Shown here piece by piece: positions 31,786 to 42,814 of a stretch of 64,000 nucleotides of DNA. The notes beneath the pieces were generated by a model, which saw nothing but the letters and a program-made list of their open reading frames with translations, was not told the DNA's origin and ran no database searches. How positions within the stretch are numbered: the stretch's first letter is position 1; every line of letters starts with the position of its first letter. The translations under genes and the position numbers were made by a program. Source of the stretch: Cladocopium goreaui (lineage: Eukaryota > Sar > Dinophyceae > Suessiales > Symbiodiniaceae); contig CAMXCT020000310.1 of the NCBI GenBank assembly GCA_947184155.2, positions 157,478-221,477 on the forward strand, written 5' to 3'.

Positions 31786-33733
31786 GAAGGCTGCAAGTCC
31801 CCGCGAGCCAGCCCCAGCCCTAGAGATTGAAACCCAACAGGCCCTGCTGTTGGGAATATATATATATATATACATCAAATCACAACATCTTTACAACGTT
31901 TGATCTGCAACAACGACAGAAACTGGATCTGGGATCAAAGGACTTTGATTGGCCTGGGGAGAGTTTCAGTTGTTGTCTCTTCTGTGAATTTCTGTTTCAG
32001 GGGGAACCCCTTTCAGTATCATCCCTCATTTCCTTCTCTCATCTCTCCTCTTTTGGCTTCCTGAACCAAAGTATACACATAATACGGTGGAATACCTTGA
32101 CTTTCCGCAAGTGAACATTGCCTAACATTGCCTGACATTGCCTAACATTGCCTAACATTGCCACATTGCGCCCAACAATGTTCGCAATATGTTCGCAATG
32201 TGGCCAGTATCGTCGTCCATCCCAAAAGGACCAACTTGATGCAGTTTGCACGTCGGGGGCTTGGCACCTTTCTAGCCTCTCGGATGCGCTTCCGAATGGT
32301 CATGACCTCGAAGCATGCCGTTGTACTTGACACTTCTTGACACATTGGAGCCACGTAAAAAGAAAAGTGGCATCCTTTAGCTGCAGCTGTTGCTTGATCT
32401 GTTTACCTCTTCATTTCTGCCCTTTCCAGTGGGTGACTCTTCTTGGCTACCCCACGGTGTCGCCGGGCCTGCACATTGGAGCAGACCAAGCATCAAAACC
32501 AAATGGGCATAGAATGAGTGCATCAAGGAGCTGTTGCATGCTGTTGTAGGATTGTTTGCCGATTTTCGGAGGGCGAAACCGTCCAAAAGCGTGGGCATCG
32601 CTTGGTATCCCCATGCCATCGCATCGGCGCATCGCACCTAAAACTACTGATGTCCTCTTCTTCAGCCGGGGCATCCTCCTCCTCTTGCCGCTCTTGCCGC
32701 TCTTGCTGCTCTTGCTGCTCCATTGCCTGAGCAGATGTTCAATTTGTTGCATGCAACGAAAAGTTCTCGAATTGAAGAGTCAGCATAATTCACATACTGT
32801 CACTCTCCAGTTGTTCACCTATTCTAACGACTTGCTCATTTTGCCTATGATTTCTAGGCCTCAGGCGTTGTGAAAATCGATTCCAAACGCCGGGTTTCCA
32901 AATCTGCTTCCGCCAAAGTCTTGGATCCACTCCGAGCTGCGACTAGCACATTGTCCCCAGAATCACAACTTTTGGCTATCGACATGTATCGACATGTATC
33001 GACTGCATTGCGAAAAGAGGTGCATCAGCAATAACTTTTTGTCAATTGGTTGCAGTTTTTGACTTTGTGCCTATCTTGTTCAATCAATTTGCTGCAATCG
33101 GGGCTCACAAAATCAATCAAAATCAGACATTCTATCATCTATATCATTCTATATCTCACAATGTCTTTGGCATGATGTGAGCTATGGATAGCTATGGCCT
33201 GTCAGGCCATGTCTGAATTTGTGGTGTGACTCGTGTGACTCGTGTGGTCGCTTTGGATCACAGCTGTCTCTGGAGCCATGGGACCAGACACGGGCAGCTT
33301 GACATTTGACAAATTTGACACATCTTGAAATATCTTGAAACCTTTCTGTCGGTTGGACCCGTTGTTAGAGCTTTATTCCAAATCTAACGCGACGCCACCG
33401 TTTTTTATATGTTACATCATGATTTCACGTTTTTTTCTGAACAGTGTCTCCCCATCTCTGCCCATCTCCAGACTTGTTCAACAACTGCGACTTTCTGGGC
33501 AGGAAACTGAGCCACAGACCGGCAAGTATTTCCAACAAGCCGGGAGTCTGCATGTCCTGAACTTGACAGACACAAAAATACTTGAACTATATAAATAACA
33601 ACAATTAAGAACATATATATATATAATTATATATATAATTAATATTAGTATTATCATTATTATTGATTATCATTATAATTATACTAGTATAAACTATTTC
33701 AAACGGAAAAAATGCAATGCTTATGGATAAAAT

Positions 33734-33961
33734 TCATCGATGACACCCTTCTAATGCATAAGAGAGACCAAACAAGTCGTATTCTGAGTGTCTTCCAGGA
33801 GAATTCCAACACTCCAACATTTCCACAAGAGGAAGAAGCGTCGAACCAGTAAATTCGATGGCATTGGATAGTAGCCATGAAACACTCAGAGGAGCCACAA
33901 GAACCATCGATATCTTGGTGACGAGCACAAGTTGGAAAGTCCAGGCAGAGTTTTTATACAA
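33734..33961 (-). CDS. Exon-like open frame with hydrophobic segments
   Basis: 75 codons including FQLVLVTKISMVLVAPLSVS and NAIEFTGSTLLPLVEMLECW, suggestive of a membrane-associated or buried helix. It follows the frame 33954-34208 on the same strand with a small overlap in another phase, so the two would need an intron or frameshift between them. Unassigned. Confidence 0.14.
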   Translation of the reverse strand: MYKNSAWTFQLVLVTKISMVLVAPLSVSWLLSNAIEFTGSTLLPLVEMLECWNSPGRHSEYDLFGLSYALEGCHR

Positions 33962-34208
33962 GCTCCTTCTTATCCTCCTTTAGGCTGTTTCGTCTGCGCG
34001 GCAAACCCGCCTGGCCAACCAACGCCTTGAGCCCTTCTTGCGCTTGTTCTACCTGGGGCTTCAACACTGCGATATCAAAACTATCACTTCCTCTGCAAGT
34101 TTGATAGATTTCCATTAATTTCCATAGTCTGTCTGCATTGCAAGCTATCAAGTCTTCTACTGACTGTGATTCGTACGTGGACAAGTTTGCATTGCAAACT
34201 TGTTTCAT
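33954..34208 (-). CDS. Exon-like open frame, acidic helical composition
   Basis: 84 codons containing SVEDLIACNADRLWKLMEIY and AVLKPQVEQAQEGLKALVGQ, then a basic RRRNSLKEDKK end. Composition is strongly protein-like compared with the surroundings. Upstream on the same strand a good acceptor (CTTTATGCCTTTCAG, ending at 34330) opens a frame encoding DMVHLILCLLVFWTIARDKA down to about 34236, a plausible preceding exon with a hydrophobic helix. I cannot name a family. It may be part of an intron-containing gene read right to left. Confidence 0.2.
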   Translation of the reverse strand: MKQVCNANLSTYESQSVEDLIACNADRLWKLMEIYQTCRGSDSFDIAVLKPQVEQAQEGLKALVGQAGLPRRRNSLKEDKKELV

Positions 34209-34860
34209 CTTATGTCATCTTGGTTCATCTTGTTGCCCTGGTCGAGCTCGCGGCACTTTCACCTTCTGAAGCTTTGTCTCTGGCAATGGTCCAGAAGACC
34301 AACAGGCACAGGATCAAGTGGACCATGTCCTGAAAGGCATAAAGAAACCCTCATGCACGGCATTGCAAACGTGATTGTTTCCTAATATTCAGACCGGCGA
34401 ATGACTTGACCCGTTAGAATTTGGATAATTTTGGCAAGATGTGGGCACAGTCACCGATGTCGAAATGCACGTGATATGTAGAGTGGCATATGCCGTGCCA
34501 TATCTGCCATGTCATCGTATTCTGGGGCTCCTCTGCATGGGCATCTTCCTGAACACCTGCAGGGACACCGTCCAGGAGCGCCTGGTCCAGGTGCACATGA
34601 TTGCAAGCACCATGCCGTTGAAGAACAATGTGAAGACACTTAAAATCGACACTTTAAATTGACACGATTGGGGGTAAGACGAGACTCGCGGGTGGCCTTA
34701 TTTTTTGACAAACACCTGGCTATGTCCCCACCTCGTTGGTAGACTGATCATCCAGTTTCAAGACCCTGGCAGCCACAGCTAACTCAAAAGTCATCTTGAA
34801 ATCTCACCGGCAGATTCCATCAGTCCTGAGAAGACCAAGCTCTTCTAAGGACTTGGGAAA

Positions 34861-35400
34861 TTGGTTTACGAATTAAAAAAAAAACATGGAATCTGCGGTG
34901 CAGGATTCGACCTTTTGATAGCTATCCTTTTCCGCAATGTACGAGTACGGCAAGTACGGCCTGCATCTTACGGCATCCTAAGGTCATTAGAATTCATTAG
35001 ATGCGTCAGAGATCGTCAGAAGTGTCAGGCTTCTTTGGATTTCTTTGGGATTGGATTCACCATATTCACCCGGCCTGTGAACCAGTCCTGCCATGGCTGC
35101 AAAGACCTGCCAAATCTTTTCGCAGAGAAATGGCAGAAAGATGCAGATTTCAAGATTGCTTCGATTTGCTTCGAGCATCTTCCAACACTTTGTTCGATTC
35201 ACAACAAAAGTCCAACATCCAACGACTCTGCCTCAAATGGAAAGCGAGACCAAAAAACCGCAAAGCAACGCTTCATCACCTGCTCTGCGACATCAATCTT
35301 GAGACGCTCATCAAGACATTCATTCCTTCTCACTTCTATCTGTGAGCGTGAAATCGGAATCCAAGCTTTCCCAAATCTAGAAGCAATTGTAGAACTCTGA
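34861..35400 (+). CDS. Longest non-repeat forward frame here, unassigned
   Basis: 179 codons from an ATG at 34861 without internal repeats. Against coding: the reverse strand over the same interval also has two protein-like frames (34987-35202 and 35199-35432, the latter with RLKIDVAEQVMKRCFAVFWS), so the true strand is uncertain. No domain recognised. Confidence 0.12.
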   Translation: MVYELKKKHGICGAGFDLLIAILFRNVRVRQVRPASYGILRSLEFIRCVRDRQKCQASLDFFGIGFTIFTRPVNQSCHGCKDLPNLFAEKWQKDADFKIASICFEHLPTLCSIHNKSPTSNDSASNGKRDQKTAKQRFITCSATSILRRSSRHSFLLTSICEREIGIQAFPNLEAIVEL

Positions 35401-35975
35401 TCTGGAAAATCTGCATCCAGCTGAACACCCAAAATGCAGAATTAATTATGCTGATATGTGATACGATGCAACAACATTCCGATCCCCACCTGCGCTTGTG
35501 CGGTAAACTCACCCCTGGCAAGAGCCACCTCATGAAGCAATGCCTTCAGTCTACCTTTGTTCCAGTCTCAGTCTATCTCAATCTACCATGTTTACCGCGC
35601 TTATAAACTTATATACTCCTGTGCAAGATGTCAAATTGGGCAAAGGTCCAGGTTTACGTACACACAGTCAGAACTACCCAACATAACCCAACAATACTGC
35701 ACAGCAAATATGGAAAGATCCGCAGTGCTCAGAGTAGAAAACATGTTCTCGTCGGCTATTTGAATTGAAGTTGCTCGCCCTTTCGCAGTGCTGTCCACAG
35801 TTGGTTTCCTTAACCAAACCTAAACGGTGTTCTTAGATGTTCTAAAATGTTCTAAGCCCTTAGTTCAGCAACTAGGCATTCCTTTGCTGAGTCACACCAG
35901 GTCACAAAAACGCTTTGTCTGGAAACATGCTCCTGAAAATCATAAGAACCGGATGAGCTTTGAATGCTTTGAAGC

Positions 35976-36320
35976 ATGTTTCAATGCAGTGAGCAACCTG
36001 GCATGGGAAAGTCATCGCGATTGCTTAAGTTCTTCTCTCTTCTTGATCTTCTTGGCTCCCTACTGCACAAGCCACTGACGCATCTGCGCCAACACTGCCC
36101 ACTCGCAGCAGCAATTCGGCAAAGGCCTGATACAGAAAAGTTCATGAAAGTTCTATCGTTTCTAAAAGCGCTTTGGGAAACCCTGAAACTCCCAGCAACG
36201 AACATCCGAACTTGGAAGCCGCTTTCACACACTTCATTTTTGCAGCATGATGTAGCCCACGGCCCCCTTGTTCCTCACGGCGAAGTTCAGGCTGTAACAC
36301 GGCGCAATGCTCAAGTATAA
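35976..36320 (+). CDS. Exon-like open frame, unassigned
   Basis: 114 codons including SRLLKFFSLLDLLGSLLHKP and KFMKVLSFLKALWETLKLPA, leucine-rich and helical in character. A reverse frame of 83 codons overlaps. No family recognised. Confidence 0.12.
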   Translation: MFQCSEQPGMGKSSRLLKFFSLLDLLGSLLHKPLTHLRQHCPLAAAIRQRPDTEKFMKVLSFLKALWETLKLPATNIRTWKPLSHTSFLQHDVAHGPLVPHGEVQAVTRRNAQV

Positions 36321-37399
36321 TCTCCACTGCCTGCAAGAGCATGTGGAGAAGATTTTGATTTAACCACTTGAGCCAAGGGAATGATGTTTTTTGTTGAGAA
36401 CCGCAAGGCTACTCATGCAAAAGATGGAACAGCGGGATACGCTATCTCAACTTGCATTTGGTCTTAGAATTAGATTAATTAGATAGATGTTTTTATATAT
36501 ACTATTTTTTTTATTGTTCACTGAATTTTCACGCTATGTACATCCCACGCCACCACCGTATCCGCCCATCACCTTGCCATGGAGACACTGCTCTTGCCAG
36601 TGAGGCCCAGAAGCTGCCAAAATGAGCTCTTGCACATGCCTACAGCTAGGAAGACATTCAAAAAGACATTCCAACAATTCAGTGCAGTGAAATGCTGCCT
36701 ATGTCGAGATGTTGTCATTCTTCGTCCCGTGGTGCAGCCGGCATTTTTGCAGTTCATTTCCCAAGGCTCTGACTCCCAAATGATGTCATCTACTTGTGGA
36801 TCACAAGCATCCTAGGAACTGAAAAATCAAAGGCCTGTAAATCTGACTAGCGTCATGCCGTCAGCAGGGGGAAAAAATCAGAGGCGAAAATAACACCCTT
36901 TTGTTTTTTTTGTCAAATGTTGTCCAACCAAGGGCCGTGATCTGAAACCTGTCCTGCGTCTCCTGCACCTCTGATATTCTGCGCGGTACCTGTGACTGAG
37001 CAAACTGTCATGTGATGCAATACAAGTACGTTACAACTAGGTCAACTACACATTGTTTAGCGTTGCTGTAGCATTGTCGTACGTGTAACTTTGTTCCCTA
37101 CCGGATACTACGAGCTACATCTTGCTACATCCTTTTGCCATGCTTCGAAAAGGCCAGGCCTGAAGCATCTCCTTCTGCCAAAGGGCGAAGTAAGATGCAA
37201 ACTGCTTCACCAGGAAAGGCGCTCCTTAGAGAATCGTGGAGTGTGGAATCAGATGCATGTCTCGTGTCTCAGGTCTCGCGTCATCCGCAGATCTACAGAG
37301 TTGGTGCCACTTGAAGTTTGAATGTCTGGAGAGTCATGGAATGGGATATGCATCCAGCAAAGCGGAAGGCCAACCGATCGAGGAATCGAGGCGCAGACT

Positions 37400-38710
37400 G
37401 GTTTGAAGAATGAATATGTGTTAAATGTATAATTAAAAAACACACCTAATATAATATCATGGAACATATATAATATGCTTAAAAATATGATATCGTATAA
37501 TATAGTTTAATATAGCGCAACATTTAAAAAAAGAAATATGGTATGATATGATATGAATATATTAGAATATATAATATGATATAATTAATTAAAATAAAAT
37601 ATACTACAATTTAATTTAATTTGATGTAATGCAATATATATATATAATATAAAAGAGTAATCATTATAAGATGATCCAAAAAACAAAATACAACATGACT
37701 AGTCGGTTCAGAAAGTGACGTTTGGCACTCTGGGCTACGGGCCGCGGGCCGGATCTGCCCTTCACTGCCATGGTGTTTTAGCTCTGCTACCACCCCCCGT
37801 GCCTCCGTGTCTCACCCACCGCCCCCGGGACACTGTATGAGCCAACTGGTCCCAGGGGTCGGCGGCATGGGGGCGCCAGCCCCACTTATTAATATAATAT
37901 ATATATATTATATTTTCAATAGAAAATGAGTAATATAACATGATATGATAAAATATGAGCTGATGTAAAAAGAAAAATATAACATGTCAAATGACAATAT
38001 TCAATATATTATATGATGAATATATATATATATAACAAAATACAGCAATAGAATATCATTATACAATATAGTAACATATTGTGAAAGAGCATATAATATC
38101 ATAAAATCTAATATCAAAAAAACATAATATAGCAAAATAAGACCTAATATAACACAATATAACAATATAATATACTATAAAATAACAAGCCTTAAAGTAA
38201 ATATAGTTAAAAAAACAAATAGTATAATGAAACAGAATAAAACATGATATAACATGAGAATGATATAATATAAAATAATGTAACTTCATTTAATATAATA
38301 TTGTGTCAATATAAATTATCTTGTATGATATCATACTATATCATATCATATCACATCATATTATATTAAATTATATTATATTACATTACATTATATTGTA
38401 TATGTTTTGTAACATACTACATTATATTGTATAGTATTATAAAATACTATATTACAGTATATTATATTATATTCCATTCTGTTATATTATATTCTATTCT
38501 ATTCTACTTTATCACATGTCATTATATTTTATAATAGTTTACCATAGTTTAAATTATTGCAAATTTAAATACAATATAACATGAAACAATTTAATTTCAA
38601 ATGTACATAAAATAAATGACATAATATAGATTAAATAACATATAATATATCATATATCATACATCATATATCATATATCTCTATCACCATACAGTATATA
38701 GAATATAACA
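37400..38710. repeat. Very AT-rich low-complexity tract
   Basis: About 1.1 kb of AT-rich DNA with recurring ATAATATAA, ATATGATATGATATG and TTATATTATATT words, split by a GC-rich island at 37690-37885. Short stretches such as CATATATCATA at 38640-38680 repeat imperfectly. No open frame of interest. Confidence 0.9.
37690..37885. other. GC-rich island inside the AT-rich tract
   Basis: A 195-bp segment of high GC (ACGGGCCGCGGGCCGGATCT at 37738-37757, CACCGCCCCCGGGACACTG, CCCAGGGGTCGGCGGCATGG at 37852-37871) interrupts the AT-rich tract with sharp edges. Both GC-rich words loosely resemble subterminal and terminal sequence of some hAT-type DNA elements, from memory only. No paired terminal repeat was found, so an insertion is inference. 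Confidence 0.5.
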
Positions 38711-38880
38711 TGGGTGACTTATGAATCTTGTGACCTTTGCTCAGGGCCTCGGGAGCATTGGAGAACATTGTTCATCTTTGTTCTCTTGTTGCAGCATGAC
38801 TTAGCTCTCTGGCTGCCTCCCTGAAGCCAGCTGCGAAGAAGATCAAGGGCTGCCTGACAAAGGCATTCTTTTGTCAAAAC

Positions 38881-39225
38881 ATGTCACTGACAGAATTTCT
38901 TCCCGATGCCCACGTGACAAACAATGGCTACAGCCAGACAGCCCTGCCTGGCCACGCTGTGGTATCCACGCGCTCTCAATCAAAAGAGCCTGGCCAGGCC
39001 AGTGAGGAGGTGATTAGCACTGATCAGTCTGCCAAGTATGGACAAATGCCTTACCAATCAAACCCAATCGCACCAAAGTTGGTTTGTCTTGCTGCCTTGC
39101 AGGGCCAAACAGCTTCATGTTTAGGTGACATTGACTGCGATGTTGAAAAGCACGCAAAGAAATGGCAAATGTCTCAAGTCTTCATACATTTGAGCAAAAT
39201 GGAGCAGCAATATGATTCGGTGTAG
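38881..39225 (+). CDS. Open frame of 114 codons, unassigned
   Basis: Starts at ATG with MSLTEFLPDAHVTNNGYSQT and ends naturally at TAG. The composition is hydrophilic and balanced, with no competing frame of similar length on the other strand, which makes it one of the better forward candidates. No signal peptide, membrane segment or known motif is visible. Confidence 0.18.
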   Translation: MSLTEFLPDAHVTNNGYSQTALPGHAVVSTRSQSKEPGQASEEVISTDQSAKYGQMPYQSNPIAPKLVCLAALQGQTASCLGDIDCDVEKHAKKWQMSQVFIHLSKMEQQYDSV

Positions 39226-39537
39226 GCAGTGCATTTTCCTAACTGTATCGTAAAGGTTTCAATAAAAATTTCTTGGGCAGTTTCCCTGCGTTGTTCATCT
39301 ACCAAGCATCGTATATCCCCCCAAAACTGTTTAGTAGAGTGTATGCTGATGGGACTCAGAGCTGCACTGAAAATCTAAGACATGACATAATCCGAGAAAA
39401 TCCCGCCCTGAAGTCGTTTCTACGAGATTCACTCAATACAATTGGCTCATGTCAAGCTGAGACATGGCAATGCTCGTGCTTTGCACAGAGCCCACAGTGG
39501 TCAGTTGCCTCTCAGGCTGCCGCTCAGCTCAAATATC

Positions 39538-39738
39538 CTAAAAACTCACTGGAAACACTGCAGCTCTGCAAAGGCTTGCTTCGTGTATTGGTGTACCGTA
39601 AGCATCCCTTTCCAGATGCATGCTGTCTGGGGCCCAACGAACCCTGGTCATGAAAAAGCCCTCAGACAAAACACTCTTCAGAAATGCCAAGGCTATCACT
39701 TCATGATGTCTGCTCACTCCTGCATCTTTCGCATACAT
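39538..39738 (-). CDS. Exon-like open frame with a consensus donor
   Basis: Encodes HHEVIALAFLKSVLSEGFFM and RDAYGTPIHEASLCRAAVFP. The protein-like part ends exactly at a GTGAGT splice-donor consensus (complement of 39544-39549), so the exon would end at 39550. It overlaps the end of the frame 39714-40136 in another phase. Unassigned. Confidence 0.18.
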   Translation of the reverse strand: MYAKDAGVSRHHEVIALAFLKSVLSEGFFMTRVRWAPDSMHLERDAYGTPIHEASLCRAAVFPVSF

Positions 39739-40136
39739 ACTGCTGCTATCTTCTGAGTAAAATATTCTCTCCTGAGGTCTGCAAGAGTGTTTCTGGGAAG
39801 ACCTTGGTTTTGCCAGTTCCCTGCTTTGACCTGAAGGTCCAAGGACACAAGACGCGAAACGCGTCGGTCCGGTCTCGTTTTTGGTTTCCGATGGTTTCCG
39901 GATTCAGCAGTATTTTCGCTGCACAAGCTGGGCATGATCTCCAAACTTCCAAACTGGGCCCAAGCTTGAGGATAAAGCTTGTAGAGAGACTCCTGGGCAT
40001 CGGCAAACTGCTGCACTGTGGCATTCTCTGAGCCCACAAGTGTAAGCCTACCCCTTTTATGTCTACACCGCTGCAGGCATACACATATCGCTGACACCGA
40101 GGTTGAAACACATTGAAACCAGGGAGAAAGGTTCAA
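39714..40136 (-). CDS. Exon-like open frame of 140 codons, unassigned
   Basis: Contains TVQQFADAQESLYKLYPQAW and LADLRREYFTQKIAAVC, a convincing soluble-protein composition, and no repeats. A forward frame of 115 codons (39684-40031) competes over the same DNA. It would continue into the frame at 39538-39738 through a phase change. No domain recognised. Confidence 0.2.
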   Translation of the reverse strand: MNLSPWFQCVSTSVSAICVCLQRCRHKRGRLTLVGSENATVQQFADAQESLYKLYPQAWAQFGSLEIMPSLCSENTAESGNHRKPKTRPDRRVSRLVSLDLQVKAGNWQNQGLPRNTLADLRREYFTQKIAAVCMRKMQE

Positions 40137-40511
40137 ATGATTTTGCGCTATGCTAACCTCCAGTCCTGCAGCCTGCTATCTTGCTCCAGGGATTCATCTG
40201 CTCATGGATTTCCATTTCAAGTCCCAAATATCTACACGCCTGTAATATCCTGTAATTGCTTATAGAGGCGTCTTGAGTTCCTGGGTCAGACCTTTTTAAA
40301 TTGTGTTGTTCTGGTCACTTGCCCGGGTCACCTCAAGCTTTGAATCCGGATGTATCATTCCCGAATCAATCCGGGTAAAAAACCAATGCAAGCTTGATCA
40401 GCGTTGCTGGTGAAAGCTGCAAGCCTTGTCTCTTCTCTGTAAGAAACACGGCTGAGACAGCTTGTTACATGAGTCGGCAGCTTGTCATGGCTTCCCTGTC
40501 TTAAGTTCTTG

Positions 40512-40760
40512 TCACCCCAAATTGGAAAGCGCAAGAACATGCAAGAACCTTTCTGCGTATCCAAAATATACAAAGCAACGGTTCCCTGTGCGCTGCAAAA
40601 CGCACCGCGGAGCAGCGGTCGCTGGGGCAACTTCGGACAGCGGTGCAAAGCAGTCTCGAAACGTCTGCATCGTCTGCGTCAAGCCATCATTCTCTCCATG
40701 GTCTCTTGCGGCTGAACACCATCCACACAATTTACTCTTGTTGAAATAGGCTGTGGTCAA
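40512..40760 (-). CDS. Exon-like open frame, unassigned
   Basis: 82 codons including GLTQTMQTFRDCFAPLSEVA and YFGYAERFLHVLALSNLG. It lies upstream, in minus orientation, of the 39.5-40.1 kb frames and could belong to the same gene. Another reverse frame (40355-40648) overlaps, so phase is uncertain. Confidence 0.15.
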   Translation of the reverse strand: MTTAYFNKSKLCGWCSAARDHGENDGLTQTMQTFRDCFAPLSEVAPATAAPRCVLQRTGNRCFVYFGYAERFLHVLALSNLG

Positions 40761-41337
40761 ATATATGCCTATAAATGTCTACTGTCTAGATAGCTATTAT
40801 TAGCTATGCGACCTGCTGGGAGACTGTGGCCAGGCTGACAACCATCGGTGGAACCAAACTCAAAAGCTGCGTTCCTGACTCCTGTGAGAAGGTCAGCACG
40901 TAAACTCCAGCCTCCAAATCCGATGCGGTCATCTCTAGGAACAGCCCGTGTAAGTTCCCCCGGCCCCCTTCACTAAGTTCGAGAGCGAAAATTCATAGAA
41001 TAAGTATGAAACACACTGACCCGCAAGGTCGTGAGGTGTTAGCAACCCCACAGGAAAACGCAGTATTCCTCTTTCTGGTACGATGGTACGAGTTCTCCTC
41101 GGGCAGCAACGTTTGTTTGCACTTGCGCTTGAATCCGCTGCTCTGACTTGAAAGTAGAATGTGGATAGCATATCTCACATTGCAGTTTGCCTAGGCTGTG
41201 AAGCTTGTTGTTTTGTCTTCATTCTTGGGGGGGTTGGTTGAAAGGAGCCAACTTTCACTTGCATTTCTCGTTGGCCCTTTTTTCAACCAGGTGCATGCTT
41301 CCAGCATCTGGCATTGCCCAAGCCTTTTTTGAAAGGG

Positions 41338-41725
41338 GAACAGGAAGTCCAGGTGCTCCTGTATTTTAAAGGGGAACGGGAAGTCCAGGTAGCAACGGGA
41401 AGTCCAGGTGCTCCTCTATTTGAAAGGGGAACGGGAAGTCCAGGTGCTCCTCTATTTTAAAGGGGAACGGGAAGTCCAGGTGCTCCTCTATTTTAAAGGG
41501 GAACGGGAAGTCCAGGTGCTCCTCTATTTTAAAGGGGAACGGGAAGGGAACGGGAAGTCCAGAGGCTCCTCTATTTTAAAGGGGAACGGGAAGTCCAGGT
41601 GCTCCTCTATTTTAAAGGGGAACGGGAAGGGAACGGGAAGTCCAGATGCTCGTCTATTTTAAAGGGGAACGGGAAGGGAACGGGAAGTCCAGATGCTCCT
41701 CTATTTTAAAGGGGAGTACCTTCTC
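41338..41725 (+). repeat. 36-bp tandem array with GGGAACGGGAA slippage
   Basis: Units of 36 bp contain GTCCAGGTGCTCCTCTATTT and TAAAGGGGAACGGGAA. Three units have an inserted duplicate of GGGAACGGGAA. The frame 41408-41662 translates it as a 12-residue repeat (LLYFKGEREVQV), in phase because 36 is a multiple of 3. It has no independent evidence of being expressed. Confidence 0.96.
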
Positions 41726-42616
41726 CCCTTCTGTATGTGTATGTGTAGAGAGAGGTGTATATATATATAGATACACAAAACAAGTTTTCGCTATTAACCG
41801 TTTTTTTTCGCTATTAACCTTGTTTTTCGCTATTAAGCATTACCCTGCTTGGTAAGTCAATAGGCGGAACGAAGATGTTGCATCCACATCCCGTTCTTTT
41901 TCAAAAAAACTGAATACTATACACCGCAATTCCCTGGGGAAAAAGAGTTGGAAAGCTGGCCCTCCTTCAAATAATATATACACAAAATGAAGATAGTGAA
42001 AAGTCTCCTTGAATGAAAACATGTCGAAAATGCAGGTTTCGTGCGTTGTGCTATTTGAACAGTCATCAAATCACTCAGGGTCGCTATGGGCGCCAATACC
42101 TAGTGAACCTACTTCTTCTTATAAACTGTCAACGAGTCAATTGTAGACATGACTTGACATGACCGCCTGAAGGCTTTACGGCTGGATCTGAATTAATTCC
42201 AAACACTAACGCTTGCTGTACATCAAGCAGGTTTCTGTAGGATTGTGCAAAGCTTTCGCGCCTTGACAATGTTTACATGGTGTGGAGACAGGACCAAATG
42301 GATTGCATCTCGAACGGCCTAAATCAGAATTTGAAAGACACAGGCTCTAGAATTCAAGACCAAAAAAAGGGACCGCGGAGTTTGCAAAATGCAGCTGGGC
42401 TGTGTAAAGTGATCTAGTGCGAAAAGTATCCCCAATTTGAGCGAACATTCGGAAAGGCTGCGAGAGCACCGCAGAAAAACCTTGGGCTTTTGCCATCACA
42501 GAAAACCAGAAACAAAAATTCTGGTGGTCCGGTCTGGTGGTAGCGCGCAGAATGGTACATGACCTGCTCTCCCATACCGAGCTCACAAGTTCAAAGTTGA
42601 ATTGCATATGACATCG
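41726..42616. other. Apparently single-copy stretch, no gene recognised
   Basis: Contains three copies of TTTTTCGCTATTAA-type sequence at 41785-41840 and a short AT tract. The longest frame is 102 codons on the reverse strand (42347-42655), without recognisable features. Confidence 0.4.
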
Positions 42617-42651
42617 TACCAGTAGTACCGCACAAGGCGGCGGCGGAAGTT
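42617..42651 (+). repeat. Partial copy of the composite-element head
   Basis: TACCAGTAGT, then ACCGCACAAGGCGGCGGCGG and AAGTT align with the head start at 155 and 20028 (TACCAGTAGTGCCCGCTCGA, GGCGGGGCGGAAGTT). Similarity fades beyond about 35 bp, although a TATAGAATT word follows as in the full heads. It is a decayed or partial copy. Confidence 0.55.
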
Positions 42652-42814
42652 TCAAATATAGAATTATAGGAGAGGTGCGTTGTTGTGATGCATGGATGAC
42701 AGAGCAAATCCACTGATGGACCGAAAGGTAGTTGGAGCTGTGTTTTTTGGAGTGGTTGCAGTGGTCACGTCACCCACAACTGCTGCATGTGGCGTGGTGA
42801 AGTGGAGTTGGAGT

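Larger units (their letters stand above)
31786..37400. other. Mostly single-copy segment with several exon-like frames
   Basis: The segment holds small repeats (undecamer CTAACATTGCC at 32110-32165; an AT-rich tract at 33605-33690) and a scatter of frames up to 179 codons. The minus strand at 33.7-34.6 kb and both strands at 34.9-36.3 kb are the most protein-like. No domain recognised. Confidence 0.35.
38711..41335. other. Mostly single-copy segment with exon-like frames, minus strand favoured
   Basis: Protein-like frames lie in series on the minus strand at 41171-40935, 40760-40512, 40136-39714 and 39738-39538. A forward frame of 114 codons stands at 38881-39225. No repeats. A right-to-left intron-rich gene is possible but unproven. 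Confidence 0.3.

Noticed and set aside
31054..31830. A 258-codon collagen-like GFQGSRVPG frame
   Set aside because: It is translated GGGTTCCA octamers; glycine periodicity is not the Gly-X-Y triplet of collagen, and other frames are equally open.
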